Virus record (IMG/VR): IMGVR_UViG_3300044616_002294
Span: 1 to 31,704 of that record
Reading direction: 5' to 3' (one strand)
DNA length: 31,704 bases
DNA from: a virus
The notes beneath the pieces are model-generated. The model was not told the DNA's origin and made no database searches. It worked only from the letters and a program-made list of their open reading frames with translations. Below are positions 16,377-22,959 of this stretch, piece by piece. How positions within the stretch are numbered: the first letter of the stretch is position 1; each line of letters begins with the position of its first letter. The translations under genes were made by a program, and so were the position numbers.

Positions 16377-17783
16377 TCACAGCACACCTCCTCTTCCCCG
16401 GCGGTTGCCGTCGTTTGAAATCCTCATCGTGTCGAATTGTGCCGGCCCTGCATTCGACTTCCCGGCGTGCAGTGCCAGGCCGAGCGCCCAGAAGCGGTCT
16501 GCGTGGCCGTCCTTGTCGCCGTCCGCCACGAAGCGGATGTTCCCGCTCGCGGTCGTTTCCTTGCGGATCTTGCGGAGATCCGCCACCAGCGCGTCATCGC
16601 CGAAGGGGATGCGGATCGTCTTGTCCTCGAAGGCCGAGCGCACCGGATACGCGAGATCCTCTTTCACCGGCCCCGAGAAAGTCACACCCTCCACGCGGCT
16701 GGTGCCGAACCTTTGCCCAGCCCGCTCCGCGAACTGCATCCCGAGGCCCGTCTTATCGATGCAAGTCCGGCGGCAAAGCTCGATCCATGGGTAAAGCACG
16801 CTCTCCTGTGTGGAGAACATCATCGCCTGAAGATCGATGCGCTTGCGGATGAAGTTCATGCCGCCCACCTTTTCCACCACGATGAGCGAGGTGAGGTCTC
16901 GCACCCGTCCGATGTCGATCCCGGCATAGAGTCCGTTCTGGCAAGCCCGCGCCTGGTCCAGGGAGAATTCCCAATCCTCGCCCGCCGGGTAGGTGCAGCC
17001 GTCGATCAGCTCGTAGGGGATGAACGCGCTCGCATCGTCCGCCGGGACGCACATGAACTCCTGGAGGAAACTTTCCTCATCCACACAGCCCTTGCGGATG
17101 AAATCGAAATACGCGGCCTCATCCATCTCCTGCCGCTCGTCGCCGCTCGGGAGCTTGCTTTGCAGCTTCACGAGGAATCCCTGCTCCAGCGCATCCTGCA
17201 AGGTGACGCGGTGAAGGCTCCAGCCCATCGGGTTGCCCTTCTCGCGGATCTCGCGGATGATCTTGTTGAAAAAGTTCCCGCTGCCCCGGTGCGTGGAGAA
17301 CACCTCCAGCGAGCCGCCCCAGGTGATGCCGGGATACGCGATGGCGTAGAGCTTGCGCGGATCCGGATGCAGGGCGAACTCATCGAGCACGCGGTCGCCG
17401 CGCTTTCCCGCCTGCGCGTCCGGGTTCGATGACATGGAATTGATCCGCAGCCCCGTGGCCATTTTCAGGACATGGGCGCTGTGGCCTTTCTCATCGATCA
17501 CCGTTTCCCCGAGATCCTGCGCCGCGATTTGCAGGACGTTCGCAAAGCCCTTGCAGTCCTCAAGGAAGAGCCGCGCCTGGATGTCATCCCGCGAGGAAAT
17601 CCACGCATCAAGCCGCGCATCCTTCAAGGACTTCTCACGCACCAACCGGTAGGCCGAGCACCATGTCCAGCCGATCTGCCGGGACTTCTCCGCGATCTTG
17701 AGCCGCGAGCGATCCTTCACCCACTTCTCCTGGAAAGGGAGAAGCAGCGTGTCCTTCGTGAGCTTGACCTTGGCGGCACCCAT
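16377..17783 (-). CDS. terminase large subunit (Mu gp28-like)
   Basis: The start is the ATG at 17783 (MGAAKVKLTKDTLLLPFQEKW), overlapping the small-subunit stop by one base (TGATG). The product has 468 residues. The N-terminal ATPase has a deviant Walker A (AEKSRQIGWTW, residues 31-41; the usual GK(T/S) is absent) and a Walker B with catalytic acid RVLDEF (131-136). The C-terminal RNase H-like nuclease has acidic residues in YAGIDIGR (Asp290) and CIDKTG (Asp343). It cuts and pumps DNA into the prohead through the portal. The SRQIG form without a P-loop Lys is, as I recall, usual for Mu-type terminases. Confidence 0.85.
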   Translation of the reverse strand: MGAAKVKLTKDTLLLPFQEKWVKDRSRLKIAEKSRQIGWTWCSAYRLVREKSLKDARLDAWISSRDDIQARLFLEDCKGFANVLQIAAQDLGETVIDEKGHSAHVLKMATGLRINSMSSNPDAQAGKRGDRVLDEFALHPDPRKLYAIAYPGITWGGSLEVFSTHRGSGNFFNKIIREIREKGNPMGWSLHRVTLQDALEQGFLVKLQSKLPSGDERQEMDEAAYFDFIRKGCVDEESFLQEFMCVPADDASAFIPYELIDGCTYPAGEDWEFSLDQARACQNGLYAGIDIGRVRDLTSLIVVEKVGGMNFIRKRIDLQAMMFSTQESVLYPWIELCRRTCIDKTGLGMQFAERAGQRFGTSRVEGVTFSGPVKEDLAYPVRSAFEDKTIRIPFGDDALVADLRKIRKETTASGNIRFVADGDKDGHADRFWALGLALHAGKSNAGPAQFDTMRISNDGNRRGRGGVL

Positions 17784-18328
17784 CAGAGCAGTTTCGCCGC
17801 CTCCTCCAGCTCCCTCAGCGTTTCCTCGGAAATCCCGCCGCCCGCCTTGGCCTTCGCCGTTGCAGACTCGATGGCTGCCTTGGCCGCTGCGGACTTCTCT
17901 TCCATGAGTTTCAGCTTCCGCGCATCGTGATCCAGCGCCCTGCGCTTCAAGCCCAGCGCCGCCAGCTTCACGTAGCTCTCCACATCGCCCGATTGCAGCG
18001 TCTCCGCCGTGAATACGGTCTGCGCCACCCGCTCGATGTCCTCCGGCGAGATGCTCGGATCCTTCGCCAGCTCCAGCCGCGCCTGGTCGGCACGTTCCGC
18101 CGCCATCTCCATGCGCCGCTTGAGCGCATACCAGGAGTGCCATTCCGAGAGCGTAGCCAAGCCCACGGAGATCCCGTGTGAGTCGAAGACATGCCCGCCC
18201 AGATCCTCCAGCGTGTAGGCCTTCGTCTCCGGATCCGAAGGGTGCAGCAAAAGCCACATGCCCTCCTGGACGTTGTCCGGCAGGTTCTTGAGCTTTGAAT
18301 CCGCCCTCGGTTTTTTCGGTTCCTTCAT
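17783..18328 (-). CDS. terminase small subunit (DUF3486, Mu gp27-like)
   Basis: The 181-residue protein starts MKEPKKPRADSKLKNLPDNVQEGMW. The Lys/Arg-rich start followed by LP-x-x-VQE and a helix-turn-helix-like region ending in HGISVGLATLSEWHSWY is the pattern of DUF3486 small terminases. The second half is a long helix (coiled coil about 115-180). It recognises phage DNA for packaging. It directly precedes the large subunit with a one-base overlap. Confidence 0.8.
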   Translation of the reverse strand: MKEPKKPRADSKLKNLPDNVQEGMWLLLHPSDPETKAYTLEDLGGHVFDSHGISVGLATLSEWHSWYALKRRMEMAAERADQARLELAKDPSISPEDIERVAQTVFTAETLQSGDVESYVKLAALGLKRRALDHDARKLKLMEEKSAAAKAAIESATAKAKAGGGISEETLRELEEAAKLL

Positions 18329-18338
18329 TCACGTTTTG

Positions 18339-18593
18339 TTAGAGTGTCGCGAGGATCGTCCGCCCCCGCTCGGTGATCGACCATTGCACCAGTGCCTCGT
18401 CGAGATCCGATGCCACGCGGGTGATGTGGTTGTTCTTTTCGAGCCAGCCGGTGGTCTGCTCCCATTCATCGCCGGAAAGCGGCGGGCGCATCAGCGCGTC
18501 CACATGCCGGTGCAAAGTCTCATCCGGCAGTGCGTAGCCGTGAGCCATAGAGAGCGCCTCCAGAACAGTCTGGCGGATGAGCTTGGTTCTCAC
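18339..18593 (-). CDS. small winged-helix-like protein (Mu gp26-like position)
   Basis: The product has 84 residues, with alternating short helices and a C-terminal wing-like segment (NHITRVASDLDEALVQWSITERGRTIL) typical of a winged helix-turn-helix. It overlaps the upstream gene by four bases (ATGA at 18590-18593) and precedes terminase, the place of gp26 in Mu. It may be DNA-binding; its role in packaging is unknown. Confidence 0.6.
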   Translation of the reverse strand: MRTKLIRQTVLEALSMAHGYALPDETLHRHVDALMRPPLSGDEWEQTTGWLEKNNHITRVASDLDEALVQWSITERGRTILATL

Positions 18594-19012
18594 TTCGCCC
18601 CTCCTTTCCAGTTATCGATCCGGGCATGGATGGCACGCGCCACATCATCGATCTTGTCCATGATCCGGCTCTCGCGTCCGCTCGCCGCCTCAAGCAGATC
18701 CTTGAACTGGTCGGAGCTCTCCTTGCGCATCGCGTCTAGGTGCGAGTCGATCCGGTCAACCCGGCGCACCAGGTTGATGTGGTCGGCCCATGTCACCGGC
18801 TGCTGGTGTTTCACCACGCCGATGGGTTGCCCCTTGATCACGGTCTCGGTCTCAGCGGCCTTCGCCCGGTCGCGCTGTTGCTTGCCCCAGAAAAGAGCCG
18901 CCGCCGTGGAGAGCGCCCCGATCACATGGATGATCCAGTTTCCCGAGATCATCGGATCCGCCGTCTGCGCGTTCGCCATCATCGGCACCCACCAGTAATA
19001 GAAACTTGCCAT
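18590..19012 (-). CDS. membrane-anchored coiled-coil protein (DUF2730-like)
   Basis: The ATG at 19012 (MASFYYWWVPMMANAQ) gives 140 residues and leaves a 5-base gap to the upstream stop. One hydrophobic segment lies at about residues 24-43 (GNWIIHVIGALSTAAALFWG), followed by a charged helical region with heptad character (VDRIDSHLDAMRKESSDQFKDLLEAA). This matches the small membrane/coiled-coil proteins located between lysis and terminase genes in Mu-like phages. An inner-membrane spanin role is also possible. Confidence 0.6.
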   Translation of the reverse strand: MASFYYWWVPMMANAQTADPMISGNWIIHVIGALSTAAALFWGKQQRDRAKAAETETVIKGQPIGVVKHQQPVTWADHINLVRRVDRIDSHLDAMRKESSDQFKDLLEAASGRESRIMDKIDDVARAIHARIDNWKGGAK

Positions 19013-19017
19013 CGCGA

Positions 19018-19332
19018 TCACTCCGCCACCTCCGTTCCATGGCCGCAGTCCACATTCGCCCGGTGCGTGATTTCTTCCATCCGTGTCGATCCGTGTCCAC
19101 TTGTCCGTCGTAGCCTTGCCGAAGTCGGATCCGTGGTTCTCTTCATCTTCTCGAACCGCCTGCTTGCATCCAAAATGCAGACCCCCTGCACCCGCTGCGC
19201 AGGCCAGCTTTTTTCCAAGCCTGCCTGGAGATGCTCCAAGGCCGCGCACAGATCCGCATCGGAGAGCCCGCTCACCGCCGCGACCAGATCCGGTGAGTAG
19301 AGTAGCTCGTTGTATGTCAGCTCCCCGATCAT
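19018..19332 (-). CDS. small lysis-region protein of unknown function
   Basis: The 104-residue protein starts at the ATG sharing one base with the endolysin stop (TGATG). A helical N-terminal half (ELLYSPDLVAAVSGLSDADLCAALEHLQ) is followed by a polar, probably disordered C-terminus. No motif was recognised. Tight coupling to the endolysin gene supports a real gene. Confidence 0.5.
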   Translation of the reverse strand: MIGELTYNELLYSPDLVAAVSGLSDADLCAALEHLQAGLEKSWPAQRVQGVCILDASRRFEKMKRTTDPTSARLRRTSGHGSTRMEEITHRANVDCGHGTEVAE

Positions 19333-19781
19333 CAGAAATCCACGTTGTCCCCCCGGTTGTCGATGTGGACGAAGGACGGGTATTTCAGCCCCATGCCTCC
19401 GGTGAACCAGCCCTCCTTGCGGAGCTGCTTCAGCACCGTGCGCAGCTTCGCTGTCGTGGCCTTAGGTGCGGCCAGATCCAGCGCATCGCACCACATGTGC
19501 CGGGAAAACTTCGCCCCGCCGATGGCCACGTTGTAGGCCGGCGCACGGTAGGCACTGAGGATGATGATCGTGGAACCCAGCCGATCGCGCGCCTCATCCG
19601 CCGCCCGTAGAACCGGCACGAGCCTAGAGCGGATGTCTTTCGGCGGCAGCGCGTTCTTCCCCTGCGCCTTGCCGGATGCGTAGTGGGAATTCCCGAGGAA
19701 CCTCACCTCGTGCGGCTGGAAATGTTTCAGCCCGAGCGTGGCAACCCACCCGTCGAACTCTTCGATCTGCTTCGGTGTCAT
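19332..19781 (-). CDS. endolysin, peptidase M15-type
   Basis: The product has 149 residues. The zinc-ligand pattern of M15 carboxy/endopeptidases is visible: SRHMWCDALDL (His95, Asp102) and FVHID (His139). The upstream segment IIILSAYRAPAYN (73-84) carries the Ser-x-Tyr-Arg typical of the family. It would cleave peptide cross-bridges of peptidoglycan at lysis. There is no signal peptide, so it depends on the holin-like protein encoded just upstream. Confidence 0.85.
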   Translation of the reverse strand: MTPKQIEEFDGWVATLGLKHFQPHEVRFLGNSHYASGKAQGKNALPPKDIRSRLVPVLRAADEARDRLGSTIIILSAYRAPAYNVAIGGAKFSRHMWCDALDLAAPKATTAKLRTVLKQLRKEGWFTGGMGLKYPSFVHIDNRGDNVDF

Positions 19782-19851
19782 GTTGTTAAATGTTTCGGGT
19801 TCAGCTTTGGGCGTCCTGGTATTTCCTCAGTGCCACGCGTCCCCCTGAAAT

Positions 19852-20358
19852 TCACTTCGTCGCGCTGATCTCGCGGCTCAACGGCCCGGTCAGTTCCCCC
19901 ATGCCGATCAGTTCCCCCGTCTCCGGGTCATAGACAGGCACCCGCACCGAAGCCCGCGGAGCCTCTCCGGGAGTGAAAACAAGACCGCCCTTCGCGCCGC
20001 TCTTCGGATCGCGGAGAGTGATGGAGCCGATCACCGGATAATCCGGCGAGCATGATGGCAGGGCCAGCAAACAACCCAGCCCTGCCACCAGGAACAGCAC
20101 CGCCGGCAGACCTCCAAGACCGCCGCCGCTTTTGTTCCCATCGCCACTAGCTCCATCGTAGGAAAACTTCACGCCCTTGCTCGTCACCGAGCGCAGCACC
20201 AGGTTGACGAACGCCAGGATGATCACGGGAGCCTCAGGCTCCGCCGCCGCCCAGTCCCGGACAGCCGGGAACAGCAGCGCGAGCAGCGCGATGGCGTTCA
20301 CCCAAAGGGTTTTGGAAAGTAGGAAATTTTTCGGCTCGGCAGGCGCTTCGTTCGACAT
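19852..20358 (-). CDS. holin-like protein with lipobox-like second segment
   Basis: The ATG at 20358 (MSNEAPAEPKNFL) gives 168 residues. Two hydrophobic segments lie around residues 19-32 and 40-56 (TLWVNAIALLALLFPAV; PVIILAFVNLVLRSVTSKG), the arrangement of small phage holins. A Gly/Ser linker leads to a third hydrophobic stretch (AVLFLVAGLGCLLALPSC) that ends in a lipobox-like LPSC. A soluble 55-residue tail follows. It is the first gene of the lysis cluster. It may be a holin, or a holin fused to a spanin-like lipoprotein part. Confidence 0.6.
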   Translation of the reverse strand: MSNEAPAEPKNFLLSKTLWVNAIALLALLFPAVRDWAAAEPEAPVIILAFVNLVLRSVTSKGVKFSYDGASGDGNKSGGGLGGLPAVLFLVAGLGCLLALPSCSPDYPVIGSITLRDPKSGAKGGLVFTPGEAPRASVRVPVYDPETGELIGMGELTGPLSREISATK

Positions 20359-20443
20359 GCCCGCATCAAAACACACATCCGGGAAAGACCATTTCCACAC
20401 CCGTCCACCACCCGCAAAATCCCGCCACCTTTCTTGCCGGAGC

Positions 20444-20460
20444 GCGGGTCTTTAGCCCGC
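20444..20460. repeat. short GC-rich inverted repeat (GCGGG/CCCGC)
   Basis: Five-base arms GCGGG and CCCGC flank a 7-nt loop, with CCGG on either side. It sits 18 bases past the stop of the HTH gene and upstream of the lysis cluster. It could end the repressor transcript, or be a dispersed host palindrome. It is too short to be sure. Confidence 0.35.
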
Positions 20461-20477
20461 CCCGGAGCACCCGTAAA

Positions 20478-20762
20478 TCATTCTCGCCCTACGGAGTCCA
20501 TCCGGCGCGCCTTGTAATCAAGCACGCCCTGTAAGTCAATCCTCCACTTGCCGTTATGGTTCGCGCTCTCAGGCTTCCACGCCTTCAGCGCACCCATCTC
20601 GATCAGCCGGTAAACGCTCTCGCGGTCGCGGTAGCCCAGCATCTTCGCCGCCTTCTTAACGCCGATCTCCTCGCCGGTTAGAAGCCGCCTCGGGCGCACC
20701 ACAAGGCTACCGTCCGCACGCGCCTCGGAGTCCGTCTCGAATAGCATCATCTGGCTGGCCAT
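20478..20762 (-). CDS. excisionase/MerR-type HTH protein
   Basis: The product has 94 residues. Residues 32-90 (EIGVKKAAKMLGYRDRESVYRLIEMGALKAWKP...GKWRIDLQGVLDYKARR) form a winged helix of the excisionase/MerR-like (helix_turn_helix_17) type. It is co-directional with the repressor and the membrane protein, and lies last before the late genes. It could regulate late transcription. Mu's own late activators Mor and C were not found anywhere in the window, which makes this a candidate replacement. Confidence 0.65.
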   Translation of the reverse strand: MASQMMLFETDSEARADGSLVVRPRRLLTGEEIGVKKAAKMLGYRDRESVYRLIEMGALKAWKPESANHNGKWRIDLQGVLDYKARRMDSVGRE

Positions 20763-20803
20763 GCCCGCATCATATCACAGCCCGGCGGAATCCCTCTAAC
20801 AGG

Positions 20804-21163
20804 TTACACCATCAGCATCACCGCCAGCAGCCCGCCGGAAACCACGCACCCGATCAGCAACGCCGTGATGGCGATGTCAATCGTGCCCTTATCGGATCGC
20901 TCCTTCTCCTCACGCGGCGGCGCTTCCTTTTCCTCCCATCCCCGGCCAAGGTAATAGTGGCGGAAAATGCTCGCAGCAAAGAACGGCAGGATCAGCCAGA
21001 AGAAGCCTGCGGAAAAGAGCGTCAGCACGAAATAACCCGTCGCGGGCATCCATGCCCCCTTGATTCCCAGATACAGCGGCCCGCACAGCAGGCAACCGAG
21101 CGCCGGATAGTCGATTCTCACCTCATAGCCGTTGGCCGGGTTCCTGAATAATAGTGATTTCAT
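20804..21163 (-). CDS. small membrane protein downstream of the repressor
   Basis: The product has 119 residues, with hydrophobic segments at about 22-36, 43-65 and 98-117 and a charged loop between the last two (GRGWEEKEAPPREEKERSDKG). Minus-strand sequence AAAGGA upstream of the ATG gives a fair ribosome-binding site. It starts 30 bases after the repressor stop, so both are probably made in the lysogen. Superinfection exclusion is a reasonable guess for a lysogenically expressed membrane protein, but nothing in the sequence proves it. Confidence 0.6.
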   Translation of the reverse strand: MKSLLFRNPANGYEVRIDYPALGCLLCGPLYLGIKGAWMPATGYFVLTLFSAGFFWLILPFFAASIFRHYYLGRGWEEKEAPPREEKERSDKGTIDIAITALLIGCVVSGGLLAVMLMV

Positions 21164-21193
21164 CGTTTCTTTTTTCCTTTCGTTTCTAACAGT

Positions 21194-21829
21194 TCATCGT
21201 TTCCACATCTGCGTGAACCTTCCCCACACGGGATGGATCCACTCGAAATCTTCAATCGGATACTCGCTCGTCGGGTAGCGGTCGTTGATCGGCATGAGCC
21301 GCACCATCCCGCCGGTCAGCTCGATGCGGCGGAAGACGACACCCTCGTTCCTGAATTTCACCACAGCGAAGCAGCCGCTGTAGGGAGCCTCCTCCGACAT
21401 CACCACCAGCACATCGCCGTCCGCGAAGCGCGGCTCCATCGAGTCTCCCTCAAGCCTCACCGCGAACACCTTTTCCTTCGGGCAATCGGTGGCCATCGTT
21501 TCCTGCCAGTCCGCTGGCATCTCGTCATAGACGCTGGCATCGCCCGCGTGCGCCCAGCCGATGATAGGGATCCGCTTTTCCCGCCGCTGCCGTTGCGATC
21601 CGTAGGGCTTGGCGTCCTCCCTCAGCGTGGATCCGGAATCCATCATCCCCGCATCCATCTGCTCCTCCAGCATTCGCAAAAGCGTCTCCACGGCATCGCT
21701 GGGTGTGCGCTTGTCCCCTTCGAGCTGGCTGATGTAGCTCATGCTCAGTCCCATCCGCTCCGCCATTTCAGTCTGGGTGACACCCATCCTTTTTCTGAGC
21801 GCCAGAAGGCGTGTGCAAAATTTATTCAC
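21194..21829 (-). CDS. LexA/CI-type phage repressor (S24 family)
   Basis: A GTG start at 21829 (VNKFCTRLLALRKRMGVTQ) is preferred because the helix-turn-helix then begins near residue 16 (GVTQTEMAERMGLSMSYISQLEG). An upstream extension would run through the operator region. The product has 211 residues. The C-terminal S24 domain has an Ala95-Gly96 cleavage site (GWAHAGDAS) and the nucleophile Ser130 (EGDSMEP). The expected catalytic Lys in the FKKL-type motif is Arg167 (VVFRRIEL). It should hold the divergent early genes off and, since operator half-sites overlap its own start, control itself. Confidence 0.8.
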   Translation of the reverse strand: MNKFCTRLLALRKRMGVTQTEMAERMGLSMSYISQLEGDKRTPSDAVETLLRMLEEQMDAGMMDSGSTLREDAKPYGSQRQRREKRIPIIGWAHAGDASVYDEMPADWQETMATDCPKEKVFAVRLEGDSMEPRFADGDVLVVMSEEAPYSGCFAVVKFRNEGVVFRRIELTGGMVRLMPINDRYPTSEYPIEDFEWIHPVWGRFTQMWKR

Positions 21830-21873
21830 TGTGCGAATTTTCTTAGTTGACTTGATTCGCACTCTGAGCGAAT
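21812..21873. promoter_or_regulatory. operator cluster between repressor and Ner-like gene
   Basis: Half-sites GCGAAT (21833-21838), ATTCGC (21855-21860) and GCGAAT (21868-21873) are present. The last two form a perfect 6-bp palindrome with a 7-nt spacer. GTGCGAAT (21831-21838) and ATTCGCAC (21855-21862) form an 8-bp inverted pair. TGTGC-type direct repeats start at 21812 and 21830. A possible -35 for the early promoter is TTGACT at 21847-21852, with only a poor -10. The cluster overlaps the repressor start and abuts the rightward HTH gene, as a lysis/lysogeny switch should. Confidence 0.6.
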
Positions 21874-21883
21874 TACTGTGCAG

Positions 21884-22093
21884 ATGCAACGCGCAACTGC
21901 TAACACTCAGAAACGACCCCCGCAAGGAGAATTCACACTCCGCGTGAAAACCGCCCTTCTGCGCCGCCACATGAGCGTGAGCGATCTCGCCCGCGATCTC
22001 GGCCTTTCCCGCAACACCGTCTCCCTCGCCATCAATCGCGGCCTCTACGCCCCGACCCGCAAACGCATCGCCAAGCACCTCTCCCTCTCATGA
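21884..22093 (+). CDS. Ner/Cro-like HTH regulator, first early gene
   Basis: The ATG at 21884 gives 69 residues; an in-frame GTG at 21878 is also possible. Residues about 30-55 (MSVSDLARDLGLSRNTVSLAIN) form a clear helix-turn-helix. It is the first rightward gene facing the repressor across the operator cluster, the place of Ner in Mu, where it damps repressor and early transcription. The stop overlaps the next ATG (22090). Confidence 0.7.
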   Translation: MQRATANTQKRPPQGEFTLRVKTALLRRHMSVSDLARDLGLSRNTVSLAINRGLYAPTRKRIAKHLSLS

Positions 22094-22302
22094 ACCCGCA
22101 CACACAAGAACTCATCATCCGCGCCCTCGCCACCCTTCCCTCCGTCTCGGATCCGCTTCACCGCGCGGATCTCCTCCAGGCGGCTGCGGAATCGCTGACC
22201 GATCCCGAAATCTCCATCGCCTGCCGCGCCACCGCGAGCTGCATCCGCGAAGCAGAGCGCTGCCAGCTCACACTCTTCTCCTCCATCCAGATCCCCGCCT
22301 AA
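22090..22302 (+). CDS. small early protein of unknown function
   Basis: This 70-residue helical protein starts MNPHTQELIIRALATLPSV and is coupled to the Ner-like gene by an ATGA overlap. No motif is recognised. It contains two cysteines in the second half (IACRATASCIREAERC gives three including the last). Confidence 0.5.
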   Translation: MNPHTQELIIRALATLPSVSDPLHRADLLQAAAESLTDPEISIACRATASCIREAERCQLTLFSSIQIPA

Positions 22303-22308
22303 CACCCC

Positions 22309-22497
22309 ATGCCCTCCACCCCATCACTCCCCGCCCTCCTCACCGACGCGAAACTCGCCCTCGAAACCATCGAGATCAACAAGAGCCCCGTCTTCCGCAA
22401 AGCCGCCGCAGAGTTCCTGCAAACCATCGCTGCCGAGATGGCCGCCAGCATCATCACCCCTTCCGCACCCCATCAAGCCTCTTCCACCGATCACTGA
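22309..22497 (+). CDS. small early protein of unknown function
   Basis: The 62-residue product starts MPSTPSLPALLTDAKLALETIE, six bases after the previous stop. It is mostly helical. Its last residues (HQASSTDH) are encoded by the start of a GATCAC-type spacer (22489-22508), so the C-terminus may be accidental sequence. Function unknown. Confidence 0.45.
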   Translation: MPSTPSLPALLTDAKLALETIEINKSPVFRKAAAEFLQTIAAEMAASIITPSAPHQASSTDH

Positions 22498-22508
22498 TCA
22501 CCGATCAC
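22489..22508. repeat. GATCAC-type spacer repeat
   Basis: Three near-identical GATCAC units lie in tandem, overlapping the end of one early gene and preceding the next ATG at 22518. It is one of several simple oligonucleotide spacers found ahead of genes in this window. Confidence 0.6.
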
Positions 22509-22517
22509 TTCTTCCCC

Positions 22518-22733
22518 ATGACCGCCCTCACCGCCGCCAAGATCGACCTCGTGCTTCTCGCCCTCCAGGAGCGGCAGATGCGCGGTGCCGCGCCGAAGCC
22601 CGGCGAGGTCACCCCCGAGTATCTCGCCCGCCTCGCCGCCGAGATCGGGGAACCCGTCTCCGCCGGAACATGGCGCAAGATCGAGTTCCGCGCCGTCGCC
22701 AAGCTCCGCCACGCCCTCTCCCCGTCCGAGTAA
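22518..22733 (+). CDS. small protein with sigma-region-4-like HTH
   Basis: The product has 71 residues. The C-terminal half (LARLAAEIGEPVSAGTWRKIEFRAVAKLRHAL) resembles region 4 of sigma-70 factors, in which the recognition helix ends in a R-x-IE-x-x-A-x-x-KLR pattern. It is too short to be a full sigma factor. It could be a DNA-binding regulator that contacts -35-like sites. Confidence in the domain is moderate. Confidence 0.5.
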   Translation: MTALTAAKIDLVLLALQERQMRGAAPKPGEVTPEYLARLAAEIGEPVSAGTWRKIEFRAVAKLRHALSPSE

Positions 22734-22735
22734 AT

Positions 22736-22767
22736 CCAAAATCCAAAATCATCAATCATCAATCGAA
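22736..22767. repeat. CCAAAAT/ATCAATC spacer repeat
   Basis: Two AATCCAAA-type units followed by ATCATCAATC units fill the gap before the ATG at 22768. The same kind of filler, with AATTCAAA units, precedes the gene at 23808. Confidence 0.6.
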
Positions 22768-22926
22768 ATGATCCCCGACCACTACCTCCACATCATCCTC
22801 GGCCTCATCGTCGGCCTGCCCTTCGGCATCCTCATCGGATTCGCCATCAACAGCGCCAAGCGCCACGCCCGCCTCACCTTCAATGAATACAAACGCGCCC
22901 GCATCTTCCACGGCACCAAGTTCTGA
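22768..22926 (+). CDS. small single-span membrane protein
   Basis: The 52-residue product (MIPDHYLHIILGLIVGLPFG...) has one long hydrophobic helix at about residues 7-28 and a basic C-terminus (KRHARLTFNEYKRARIFHG), predicting an N-out, C-in orientation. It sits in the early operon. No family is recognised. Confidence 0.5.
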   Translation: MIPDHYLHIILGLIVGLPFGILIGFAINSAKRHARLTFNEYKRARIFHGTKF

Positions 22927-22959
22927 TCCCCCATGAAACCCCTGACCTCTGATCTTCCC

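Noticed and set aside
15203-16852. Long plus-strand open frame opposite the portal and terminase genes
   Set aside because: It is an antisense shadow of high-GC coding sequence. It is rich in Arg, His and Gly, crosses two real genes and shows no family motif.
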